Part shown: positions 1-6,867 of the stretch, one piece after another
How positions within the stretch are numbered: position 1 is the stretch's first letter
How the letters are laid out: every line of letters begins with the position of its first letter
From: Planctomycetota bacterium
GTDB taxonomy: Bacteria > Planctomycetota > Phycisphaerae > Sedimentisphaerales > Anaerohalosphaeraceae
Reading direction: 5' to 3'
Length of the DNA: 8,732 nucleotides
Assembly: GCA_003644215.1 (NCBI GenBank)
Contig: QNBU01000033.1
Span: forward strand, 1 to 8,732
The notes under the pieces: model-generated
What the model was told of the DNA's origin: nothing
Database searches by the model: none
The model's input: the letters and a program-made list of their open reading frames with translations, nothing else
Made by a program: the position numbers and the translations under genes

Positions 1-1473
1 AGTACGCTGGTCTTTATCATTTTTGTAATGCAGGTCTATCGCATCCCCACCGGCAGTATGGCCGAGACGTTGCGAGGGGCGCATTTTCGTGTTCGATGCG
101 GCCAGTGCGGATTTCGCTATGACCATGATTTTATCTCAGAACGATACGGCGTGAAAAATACCGCCAACCCCGCAAAAAAAATGCCGATTGGGCCGCGGTC
201 GCCGCGATGTCCCAGTTGTGGCTATTCCGAACCAAAGCCGATACGATCTCATGATGGGCGATATTTTATATACAAGGACGGAAAAGCCGTTCCGGCATAT
301 GCACGGACGGTCTTCAAGGGCGATCAGATTTTTGTGCTGAAAAGTGTTTACCAGTTCTTCGAGCCGAAGCGGTGGGATGTGATCGTGTTTAAGAACCCTA
401 CCGAGCCGCGAATCAATTATATCAAACGCTGCATCGGATTGCCCGGCGAAACGCTTCAAATTATTGACGGGGACATTTTTATTAACGGCCAAATCCAGCG
501 AAAGCCCGAAAAGGTGCAGGAAGAACTCTGGATGACTGTTTATGACAACGATTATCAACCGGCGCGACCGGATGAGGCGAGTTTTAACGGACATCCGTGG
601 AAGCAGCCGTTTGAAAATGTGGGAACGGCAAAGTGGGATCTATCTGCGATGGGTTCGACGGCTTTTGAATTGAGTAGCGATGGCGAGAGCATTCACCGAA
701 TCCAGTACAATGACCAGCATGGCAATGATTTCCGGGCGACCTATGCCTATGATGACCCCGCCTCATTTCCGATGATGCCTGTTTGCAGCGATCTGATGGT
801 TCAGTGTCATCCCCGGATGTGGGCCAATTCGGCGGCAGGCGCCCAAATCAGTAAATACGGAATTTCTTATCAGGGCTGGATTAAATCGAATGGAACCATG
901 CGGATTTTCCGGTTAACCCCCGGCGGCCAGCAAGTTTTGATTGAAGAGGGAAGCTGCAGACGCACTGATTTGGGCAAGACGAGCCGATTTCGTTTCGCTG
1001 TGGTGGATCAGCAACTCGTTCTGGAGTTTGGTTCATCAAGGGTCGTCCACGACATGGGAGTTGATATTGACGCGGCGGGAACCGACCGGCAGATTACGCC
1101 GCAGGTTCAGATACTCGGTAGCGGCAAACTACGATTGACGCATATCGGTTTGTATCGGGATATCTACTATCTGTCGAGCGATGAAGATAATCGGGTTCAG
1201 CAGGCCTCGCGCGATCATCCGATGACCCTGAACGACAACGAGTTTTTTGCTTGCGGTGATAACAGCCCATTCAGTGCTGATTCGAGAATGTGGACAAAGC
1301 CCGGACTGGCCAATAATGATAAAATCTATCACGCCGGAGTTGTCCCGAAAGATTACTTTGTCGGCAAGGCGTTTTTTGTGCATTGGCCGGGAGGCTATCG
1401 TCTGAAGGAAGAACCGATTCGATGGATTCCGTTCCCGGATGGTATGAAGATGATTTACGGCGGCAAGGATTAG
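1..1473 (+). CDS. lepB: Type I signal peptidase (family S26), expanded form, copy 1, 5' end cut off by the window edge
   Basis: Membrane-bound serine protease that removes signal peptides from exported proteins on the outer face of the cytoplasmic membrane. The reading frame is open from base 1, and an ATG at 28 lies inside the protein: the codons before it give a hydrophobic stretch that looks like the end of the anchoring membrane helix. Numbering from base 1, box B (PTGSMAETL) gives the nucleophile Ser19, YIKRCIGLPGE gives the general base Lys142, and box E is GDNSPFSADSR near residues 419-429. Two insertions set it apart from E. coli LepB (324 aa): four cysteines (33, 36, 70, 73) between Ser and Lys, and about 215 residues between boxes D and E. 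The gene ends 18 bases before a paralog, so the two are probably co-transcribed. Family assignment is very secure; the substrate set is unknown. At least 490 residues are present. Confidence 0.93.
   Translation, partial: STLVFIIFVMQVYRIPTGSMAETLRGAHFRVRCGQCGFRYDHDFISERYGVKNTANPAKKMPIGPRSPRCPSCGYSEPKPIRSHDGRYFIYKDGKAVPAYARTVFKGDQIFVLKSVYQFFEPKRWDVIVFKNPTEPRINYIKRCIGLPGETLQIIDGDIFINGQIQRKPEKVQEELWMTVYDNDYQPARPDEASFNGHPWKQPFENVGTAKWDLSAMGSTAFELSSDGESIHRIQYNDQHGNDFRATYAYDDPASFPMMPVCSDLMVQCHPRMWANSAAGAQISKYGISYQGWIKSNGTMRIFRLTPGGQQVLIEEGSCRRTDLGKTSRFRFAVVDQQLVLEFGSSRVVHDMGVDIDAAGTDRQITPQVQILGSGKLRLTHIGLYRDIYYLSSDEDNRVQQASRDHPMTLNDNEFFACGDNSPFSADSRMWTKPGLANNDKIYHAGVVPKDYFVGKAFFVHWPGGYRLKEEPIRWIPFPDGMKMIYGGKD
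97..219 (+). other. Zinc-ribbon-like cysteine module inside signal peptidase copy 1
   Basis: Cysteines 33 and 36 (CGQC) and 70 and 73 (CPSC), each pair followed by Gly, form a CxxCG...CxxCG pattern typical of zinc ribbons. It begins 14 residues after the catalytic Ser19. The 33 residues between the pairs are basic and proline-rich, longer than the 17 residues in copy 2. Metal binding is inferred from the motif only; disulfide bonding is an alternative because this part should lie outside the cytoplasm. Confidence 0.6.
535..1173 (+). other. Beta-rich domain inserted between boxes D and E of signal peptidase copy 1
   Basis: Roughly window residues 179-391. It alternates hydrophobic and polar residues as in a beta-sandwich, with landmarks shared with copy 2: NDFRATYAY, SDLMV, KYGISY and, at its end, HIGLYRDIYY. 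The short strands and the final motif recall concanavalin A-like/LamG folds, but this is a pattern-based guess. It occupies the place of the small domain II of E. coli LepB. Confidence 0.45.
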
Positions 1474-1491
1474 CCCGGGCAATATGAAACC

Positions 1492-2997
1492 ATGGAAGAA
1501 AAGCGACCTCAACCACAAGAGAGTTTAGCCCATCGGCATCAGCATTCGGTCGAAAGCATCGTTACGCTGCTGGAATGGCTGGTGGTGGCTTTTATTCTGG
1601 CGCTGATGTTTATGACATTCGCGATGCAGGCCTTTCAGATTCCCACCGGCAGTATGGCTGAAACGCTGCGCGGAAAGCATTACCGGATTCGCTGTATTCG
1701 ATGCGGCCATCCGTTCGATGTTGGCAATGATGCAGTCAGCTATGCCCGGCCGCAATGTCCGAACTGCAATTATGTTGAGCCGGGTTATGCTTTGGGGCCG
1801 GTTAACAACGGAGATCGCATCTTTGTTCTCAAGTCAATCTATCAGTTTTTCCCGCCGCAGCGATGGGATGTCGTCGTGTTCAAGAATCCCACAAACCCGC
1901 TGGATAACTATATCAAACGACTGATTGCACTTCCTGAGGAAACCGTCGAGCTAATCAACGGGGATGTGTCCATCAACGGCAAAATTGCAAGAAAGCCCGC
2001 CAGTGTCCAGAAAGAACTCTGGATGCCGATTTTCTTGCAGGATTATCAGCCGCTCGAGGCAGCGGAGCATTTTAATGAGCTGGTTTCGCAGGGGCAGGAT
2101 GTCAACAACAAAGCATGGGAGCCGCCTTTTGAAAATGAGCCGAATTCCCTATGGCTGCTCAACGATGAGACCGTGTTTACACTGGGCGAAAAAACAGACA
2201 AACGGCACACGATGGTTTATGTTCCCGATAATCCCAATGATTTCCGGGCGTCTTATGGGTACAATGAAAGCTCGGGGTATTCGTTTAAGCCTATTGTCAG
2301 CGATCTGATGGTGAGCTTTTACGCGAAATGTGATAATCCGGATGGCTATGTCGGGGCGTCCCTTGAGAAATACGGCGTGCATTATTCGGCGCGAGTGGAG
2401 TTTGACGGGGCGATGGTCTTTACGAAAATAGTTGACGGAACAACGACGCAACTGCGGCCGCCCATGCTCTCCAGTGGGATTGAGATAGGTCGATTCGAGA
2501 AATTTGAATTTGCCAATGTGGATCAACTTCTGGTGTTCCGCTGGGGGGATAAGCGATTTTCGTATGATCTTTCCAGGGATGAAAGTTTCCAGCCCATTCA
2601 GGCGGACTACGAAAAGCCGCCTACGGTTAAGATATTTGCCTGTGGACCGTCTCAAATCAGGCACATCGGGCTGTATCGCGACATCTTCTACATGGGCGAA
2701 GAATCTATTTCACTGCGGGCAACAAAGGAAACCCCGTTCACCCTTGATAAGGATCAGTTTTTTGTCTGCGGCGATAATAGCAATAACAGTTTGGACGGAC
2801 GATTTTGGTCAACTCCCGGTATTAGCAATAACGAACTTCCCTATCGTGTTGGGGTTGTGCCGCGGGATTATATGATGGGCAAGGCCGTGATGGTCTATTG
2901 GTCGCAGGCATTCCGACCAGCGGGCAAACTGCCCTCGATGATCCCGAACATCGGCAATCTCAAAGTCATCTCCGGCGGTTCGGAGAGGGAGTATTAG
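1492..2997 (+). CDS. lepB: Type I signal peptidase (family S26), expanded form, copy 2
   Basis: Complete 501-residue paralog of the preceding gene. A short, charged, His-rich N-terminus (1-22) is followed by one membrane helix (about 23-48), then box B with nucleophile Ser54 in PTGSMAETL, a four-cysteine module (68, 71, 89, 92), the general base Lys142 in NYIKRLIALPEE, a beta-rich insert (about 179-401), and box E, GDNSNNSLDGR, near 427-437. Compared with copy 1 and the usual family pattern, box D reads ALPEE instead of GLPGE, and box E ends DGR instead of DSR, so the active-site surroundings have drifted although the dyad is intact. ATG at 1492 is the only possible start between the upstream in-frame stop (1471) and the membrane helix; no good Shine-Dalgarno is seen, which fits translation coupled to copy 1. 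Activity is likely but not certain. Confidence 0.93.
   Translation: MEEKRPQPQESLAHRHQHSVESIVTLLEWLVVAFILALMFMTFAMQAFQIPTGSMAETLRGKHYRIRCIRCGHPFDVGNDAVSYARPQCPNCNYVEPGYALGPVNNGDRIFVLKSIYQFFPPQRWDVVVFKNPTNPLDNYIKRLIALPEETVELINGDVSINGKIARKPASVQKELWMPIFLQDYQPLEAAEHFNELVSQGQDVNNKAWEPPFENEPNSLWLLNDETVFTLGEKTDKRHTMVYVPDNPNDFRASYGYNESSGYSFKPIVSDLMVSFYAKCDNPDGYVGASLEKYGVHYSARVEFDGAMVFTKIVDGTTTQLRPPMLSSGIEIGRFEKFEFANVDQLLVFRWGDKRFSYDLSRDESFQPIQADYEKPPTVKIFACGPSQIRHIGLYRDIFYMGEESISLRATKETPFTLDKDQFFVCGDNSNNSLDGRFWSTPGISNNELPYRVGVVPRDYMMGKAVMVYWSQAFRPAGKLPSMIPNIGNLKVISGGSEREY
1693..1767 (+). other. Zinc-ribbon-like cysteine module inside signal peptidase copy 2
   Basis: Cysteines 68 and 71 (CIRCG) and 89 and 92 (CPNC) in CxxC...CxxC spacing with 17 residues between the pairs. 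This is a compact zinc-ribbon pattern, starting 14 residues after catalytic Ser54, the same offset as in copy 1. Metal binding is inferred. Confidence 0.6.
2026..2694 (+). other. Beta-rich domain inserted between boxes D and E of signal peptidase copy 2
   Basis: Residues about 179-401. It shares landmarks with the copy 1 insert (NDFRASYGY, SDLMV, KYGVHY, HIGLYRDIFY) but is otherwise clearly diverged. A concanavalin/LamG-type sandwich is possible from the strand pattern; no sequence search was run. Confidence 0.45.
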
Positions 2998-3027
2998 GCC
3001 GCAAACAAGTGGGTCTTTGCCGGGGTC

Positions 3028-3082
3028 CATTTTTCCTCAAAAATGCACATAAATATGGCAAAAATAAGATTTTTGTATCTTA
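3028..3082 (+). terminator. AT-rich stretch with weak hairpins, possible end of the signal peptidase transcript
   Basis: Thirty bases after the lepB copy 2 stop, CATTTTT-cctc-AAAAATG forms a 7-bp stem (3028-3034 with 3039-3045). A second stem pairs CAAAAA with TTTTTG (3059-3064 with 3070-3075), and an overlapping alternative pairs TAAGAT with ATCTTA (3065-3070 with 3077-3082). All are A/T stems without a GC-rich base or a clean U-tract after them, so this is a weak candidate for an intrinsic terminator. Confidence 0.25.
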
Positions 3083-3098
3083 AAATCAAAAGGATTCG

Positions 3099-3127
3099 TT
3101 GACATTTTCGGGGACTTCGATTAACAT
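3099..3127 (+). promoter_or_regulatory. Sigma70-type promoter of gyrA-holA
   Basis: A perfect -35 box TTGACA (3099-3104) is followed, after exactly 17 bases, by TAACAT (3122-3127), which matches 4 of 6 positions of TATAAT. Transcription would start near 3134 and give a leader of about 70 bases before the gyrA ATG. It lies in the only sizeable non-coding gap upstream of gyrA. Confidence 0.6.
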
Positions 3128-3188
3128 CACTGTTCCTGTTTTTATGGGCTGATGGACTCCGCTGCCCAAACCGATAAACCCTATTTCT

Positions 3189-3193
3189 AAAGG
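3189..3193 (+). promoter_or_regulatory. Ribosome binding site of gyrA
   Basis: AAAGG lies 9 bases before the ATG at 3203 and supports that start. Confidence 0.6.
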
Positions 3194-3202
3194 TACTGTT
3201 TT

Positions 3203-5749
3203 ATGGAAGAAAGCGCTGTTGGCGGCGAACAATTTGAAGATATGGAAATTCTTGATGAACTCAAGAATTCTTATCTGAATTACGCGATGAGTGTTATTGT
3301 TGCCCGTGCCTTGCCGGATGTGCGGGATGGACTGAAGCCATCGCAACGACGAATTCTTGTTGCGATGAACGATTTGAGCTTAGGGCCGCGGTCGAAGCAT
3401 CGTAAGTGCGCCAAAATCGTCGGTGACACCGGCGGTAACTACCATCCGCATGGTGACCAAGCCACCTATGGGACGCTGGTGCGGTTGGGTCAGCAGTGGA
3501 ATATGCGGGTGCAGTTGGTGGATCCGCAGGGGAACTTCGGCAGTATCGACGCCGATCCGCCCGCCGCGATGCGATATACCGAAGCGCGGATGACGAGTGC
3601 GGCGACGGATATGCTTGAAGACCTCAAGATGGATACCGTAGATTATGTGCCGAACTACGACGAAACCCGTCAGGAACCAACGGTTTTACCCGCAAAGTTT
3701 CCTAATCTGCTCGTCAACGGCGGTAGCGGGATCGCTGTCGGGATGGCAACCAATATCCCACCGCATAATGTCAGCGAGGTGTGTGATGCTTTACTTTTGG
3801 TTATTGAAGACCCCGAATGCGGCTTCAAGGAAATTCTCGAACGGCTCCCGGCTCCGGACTTTCCGACCGGCGGTATCATCTGCGGGCGAAAGGGCATTCT
3901 TGACGCTTATGTAACCGGTCGCGGGCATCTGAAGCTTCGGTGCAAATATCATATTGAAACCAGTAAACGCGGCAGAGAAAGCATCGTCATTACCGAGATT
4001 CCCTATATGGTGGTCAAGACGACGATTGTTTCCAAGATTGCCGATTGCGTTCGCAACGGCCAGATTCAGGAAATCTCGGATATTCGGGACGAATCCGACC
4101 GTAAGGGAATGCGGATCGTTGTGGATTTGAAGAAAGACCAAGACAGCAATGTTGTTATCAATAAGCTCTATCGATTTACGAGCTTGCAGCATACCTTTGC
4201 CGTCAACAATGTCGCATTGGTCAACAACCGGCCTGAAACGCTCAATATCAAGCGGATGCTTCGCCTGTATATTAATCATCGCCTGACCGTGATTCGTCGG
4301 CGGACCCGGTTTTTGCTGCGAAAGTGCCGTAACCGCGCCCATATTCTGGAGGGCTTGATTCTCGCGGTTGGGGATATTGATGAGATCATCGCTCTGATTA
4401 AGGCCTCGCCTGATAGTCCGACGGCGAAAATTAACCTGATGAAGAAGCCGCTTCGTTTGGCCGAGGCACAAACATTGATTAAATTGCTGCCGGAAGCGTT
4501 TATCGACCAGCACACGAATAACGATCATTTCCTGAGCGGGCCGCAGGCCGATGCGATTTTGATTATGCAGCTTCAGCGGTTAACCGGGCTGGAAATCGAA
4601 AAACTGGCCAAGGAATTTTCCGAACTGGCCGAAAAAATAGCCGACCATGAAGCCCTCCTTGCCAGTCGTGATCTCCAGTTGGATGTGATCCGCGAAGACC
4701 TGTATGAAATCAAGGAAAAATACAAGCAGCCGCGTCGCACACAGATCATTGTGGACGAAGCGGAGGCCTTTGATATGGAAGATTTGATTGCCGAGGAGGA
4801 AACGCTCGTTACTGTTACTCATGGCGGCTATATCAAACGAATGCCGATTGATACCTATCGTCGGCAGGGCCGTGGCGGCAGAGGCATTATCGGGTCGGAT
4901 ACTAAGGAAGGGGACTTCCTGGAACATCTGTTTGTCGCATCGACGCATGATTATCTGTTGTTCTTTACCAGTAAGGGCATCTGCCATTGGCTGAAAGTGT
5001 ATCATGTGCCTGCGATGAGCCGCCAGAGCAAGGGACGCAATATCATCAATCTGCTGCAATTGGACAAGGACGAAAAGATAACATCGATTATTAATGTCCG
5101 CGAATTCGACAATGAGCGGCAGTTGTTGATGGCGACGCAAAACGGCGTTGTCAAAAAGACGGTTCTCAGCGCCTATGGCAATCCGCGAAGCAATGGGGTA
5201 AGAGCCCTGAAGCTGGACGATGATGATGTTTTGATTGGAGTTGCTATCACCAGCGGAGACGATAAGATTATTCTGGGAACCCGCAAGGGCATGGCGATTC
5301 AATTTCATGAATCCGATGCTCGCTCGATGGGCCGCGTCAGCCGCGGCGTTCGCGGGATTTCGTTGCGGGATGACGACTCGGTCGTAGGGATGGTGATCGC
5401 CGAAGAGGGTGCTTCGCTGCTAACGGTTTGTGAGATGGGTTATGGCAAGCGGACAGAGTTGGGCGACTATCGTACGCAGAGCCGCGGCGGTAAGGGGCTG
5501 ATTAACATCAAGACAACCGCCCGGAACGGCGAAGTGGTAACGATTACGGCGGCACACGATGATGATGAATTGATGATGATCACAGCCAACGGCATGATCG
5601 TGCGAACCGGCCTGGAAGAGGTGCGGGCCATCGGACGAAATACCGCCGGCGTTCGGATGATTTCGCTGAAGCCGGGTGATCGGCTGGTGGCTGCGGAACG
5701 GCTGATCGCTGTTGATGAAGAAGATGAAACGGTAGCAGACTCAGAATAG
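3203..5749 (+). CDS. gyrA: DNA gyrase subunit A
   Basis: Breakage-reunion subunit of the type IIA topoisomerase that introduces negative supercoils, acting with GyrB in the cytoplasm. At 848 residues it has normal length. Residues 16-47 match the conserved N-terminus (YAMSVIVARALPDVRDGLKP), catalytic Tyr125 lies in AAMRYTEARM, and the tower and coiled-coil end with LQRLTGLE near 457-464. The C-terminal beta-pinwheel (about 530-835) has repeated blade motifs and an acidic tail. The usual GyrA-box is imperfect: QGRGGRG at 555-561, with a second similar QSRGGKG at 759-765. In the quinolone region the sequence is HPHGDQATYG, so E. coli Ser83 and Asp87 correspond to Gln86 and Gly90. ParC is unlikely because the box-like motif and full pinwheel are present. 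A promoter and a ribosome site precede it, and holA follows after four bases. Confidence 0.96.
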   Translation: MEESAVGGEQFEDMEILDELKNSYLNYAMSVIVARALPDVRDGLKPSQRRILVAMNDLSLGPRSKHRKCAKIVGDTGGNYHPHGDQATYGTLVRLGQQWNMRVQLVDPQGNFGSIDADPPAAMRYTEARMTSAATDMLEDLKMDTVDYVPNYDETRQEPTVLPAKFPNLLVNGGSGIAVGMATNIPPHNVSEVCDALLLVIEDPECGFKEILERLPAPDFPTGGIICGRKGILDAYVTGRGHLKLRCKYHIETSKRGRESIVITEIPYMVVKTTIVSKIADCVRNGQIQEISDIRDESDRKGMRIVVDLKKDQDSNVVINKLYRFTSLQHTFAVNNVALVNNRPETLNIKRMLRLYINHRLTVIRRRTRFLLRKCRNRAHILEGLILAVGDIDEIIALIKASPDSPTAKINLMKKPLRLAEAQTLIKLLPEAFIDQHTNNDHFLSGPQADAILIMQLQRLTGLEIEKLAKEFSELAEKIADHEALLASRDLQLDVIREDLYEIKEKYKQPRRTQIIVDEAEAFDMEDLIAEEETLVTVTHGGYIKRMPIDTYRRQGRGGRGIIGSDTKEGDFLEHLFVASTHDYLLFFTSKGICHWLKVYHVPAMSRQSKGRNIINLLQLDKDEKITSIINVREFDNERQLLMATQNGVVKKTVLSAYGNPRSNGVRALKLDDDDVLIGVAITSGDDKIILGTRKGMAIQFHESDARSMGRVSRGVRGISLRDDDSVVGMVIAEEGASLLTVCEMGYGKRTELGDYRTQSRGGKGLINIKTTARNGEVVTITAAHDDDELMMITANGMIVRTGLEEVRAIGRNTAGVRMISLKPGDRLVAAERLIAVDEEDETVADSE

Positions 5750-5753
5750 CGGA

Positions 5754-6746
5754 TTGGCAGTGGCAACAAAACAACAACACGGTTTAGGGTTTTATGTAAT
5801 CTTTGGTCTGGACCCATTTCTTGTCAGTAAGGAATGCGAGAAACTTCTGGATGCGGTGCTGGGCGATGAAGATCGGAGTATGGCGTTATATGAGCCGAGG
5901 GCTAATGAAGCACAAGTCTCTGATGTACTTGATGAGTTGCGAACCCTTCCTTTTTTAGCGTCTAAACGAGTGGTGTTAATCAAAGATGCCGAGCCGTTTG
6001 TCAAAGCCAATGGCGATGTACTGATGTCTTATCTGGACGCTATGAGTCCATCGGGGACACTTATTCTAACGGTTTGTTCGTGGGACAAACGAACACGGCT
6101 TCATAAGAAATTCCAAAAAACAGGGGGTCTGATCGAAGTCGGTCGGATGTATTCCAATCAACTGCCCGGTTATATTTCGTCCTATGCTCAGCAGGCACAC
6201 GCGATTCGACTGGATGGGCAGACCAGCCGATTTCTCGTTGAATTGGTGGGCGATGAGCCGGGGCGGCTGTGTCGGGAAATGGATAAGCTCGCCGTTTATG
6301 TGTCTCCAAAAAAAACGGTTTCGACGCACGATATTGAATCCCTGATTGGCCACAATCGGATGTTTGATGCTTTTGGCGTGATCGATTCTGTCAGTGCTGG
6401 TCGGATTGGCCCGGCTGTTTCCAGAATCCGAAATATGTTTGCGGCCGACAAAAATGCTGAGTATTCCGTGGTGGGTGCTTTTGGGTACCATTTCCGCAGG
6501 CTATTTCGAGCGAAAGCCCTGATATCGAAGGGTGTTTCTCCACAGCAAGCCGCCATGAAAACAGGGGTTCGGTTTAAGCAGAACGAGTTTTTGCAACAGC
6601 TACAGCGGTTGTCGCTAACGCAGCTTGCTTGGATTTTAGCCGAACTGGGTCGCATCGACTTCGGCCTAAAAACAGGACAAACAACAGCTTCTATAGCGAT
6701 TGAGCGGCTTGTCTTGCAGGTCTTCTCAATGCACAATAAAAGGTAG
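5754..6746 (+). CDS. holA: DNA polymerase III subunit delta
   Basis: Clamp-loader delta subunit, which opens the beta sliding clamp for loading on primed DNA. The 330 residues match the family in length and order: the N-terminal YVIFGLDPFLVSKE (14-27), LRTLPFLASKRVVLIKDAE (62-80, the clamp-binding part of domain I), a middle lid-like domain with LGDEPGRL-type wording at about 165-172, the helix FDAFGVIDSV (204-213), and a C-terminal collar domain. As in other delta subunits, no Walker A ATP-binding motif is visible. The start is uncertain: TTG at 5754 or GTG at 5760, neither with a clear Shine-Dalgarno. Lying only four bases after the gyrA stop, it is probably translated by coupling from gyrA and shares its promoter. 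Confidence 0.9.
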   Translation: MAVATKQQHGLGFYVIFGLDPFLVSKECEKLLDAVLGDEDRSMALYEPRANEAQVSDVLDELRTLPFLASKRVVLIKDAEPFVKANGDVLMSYLDAMSPSGTLILTVCSWDKRTRLHKKFQKTGGLIEVGRMYSNQLPGYISSYAQQAHAIRLDGQTSRFLVELVGDEPGRLCREMDKLAVYVSPKKTVSTHDIESLIGHNRMFDAFGVIDSVSAGRIGPAVSRIRNMFAADKNAEYSVVGAFGYHFRRLFRAKALISKGVSPQQAAMKTGVRFKQNEFLQQLQRLSLTQLAWILAELGRIDFGLKTGQTTASIAIERLVLQVFSMHNKR

Positions 6747-6839
6747 TCCACCATTACCGAGAAAGCCCTTGAATGTTACCCCACACTTGATTACACTGCC
6801 TGCTCTTGTGTTGGTCGTCCATATCCATATGTTGTAGTT

Positions 6840-6849
6840 ATAGCGCTAT
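6840..6849. promoter_or_regulatory. 10-bp perfect palindrome upstream of nfnA, possible operator
   Basis: ATAGCGCTAT is a perfect palindrome 19 bases before the nfnA ATG. Its position next to the ribosome site would suit a repressor site, but its length allows chance occurrence and it does not match a regulator site I recognise. Confidence 0.25.
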
Positions 6850-6856
6850 TTATATT

Positions 6857-6862
6857 AAGGGG
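6857..6862 (+). promoter_or_regulatory. Ribosome binding site of nfnA
   Basis: AAGGGG sits 5 bases before the ATG at 6868. It favours that ATG over the in-frame GTG at 6865, which would be only 2 bases away. Confidence 0.65.
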
Positions 6863-6867
6863 TTGTG

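Larger units (their letters stand above)
6747..6867. other. Intergenic gap between holA and nfnA
   Basis: 121 bases without a convincing gene. It holds no clear terminator for holA and no -35/-10 pair I can defend, although T/A-rich hexamers occur near 6821-6856. The notable elements are a palindrome (6840-6849) and the nfnA ribosome site, listed separately. Confidence 0.5.

Noticed and set aside
28..30. ATG at 28 as the start of signal peptidase copy 1
   Set aside because: The frame is open to base 1 with a hydrophobic stretch ahead of box B, as expected for the membrane helix seen in full in copy 2; starting at 28 would remove the membrane anchor.
3263..3272. 10-bp palindrome AAGAATTCTT in the 5' part of gyrA
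   Set aside because: It encodes part of the conserved KNSYL segment, so the bases are explained by the protein.
3791..5308. Long minus-strand open frames opposite gyrA (3791-4528 and 4580-5308)
   Set aside because: They lie wholly antisense to a secure gyrA gene and their translations show no recognisable domain, so they are most likely shadows of its codon use.
3203..5749. The topoisomerase gene as parC rather than gyrA
   Set aside because: The full-length pinwheel, GyrA-box-like motifs and an acidic tail fit GyrA better; a search for a second type IIA subunit in the genome would settle it.
6075..6095. Inverted repeat TGTTCGT/ACGAACA with a 7-base loop inside holA
   Set aside because: It lies within conserved coding sequence (around the SWDKRTR residues) and no terminator or regulatory context is seen.
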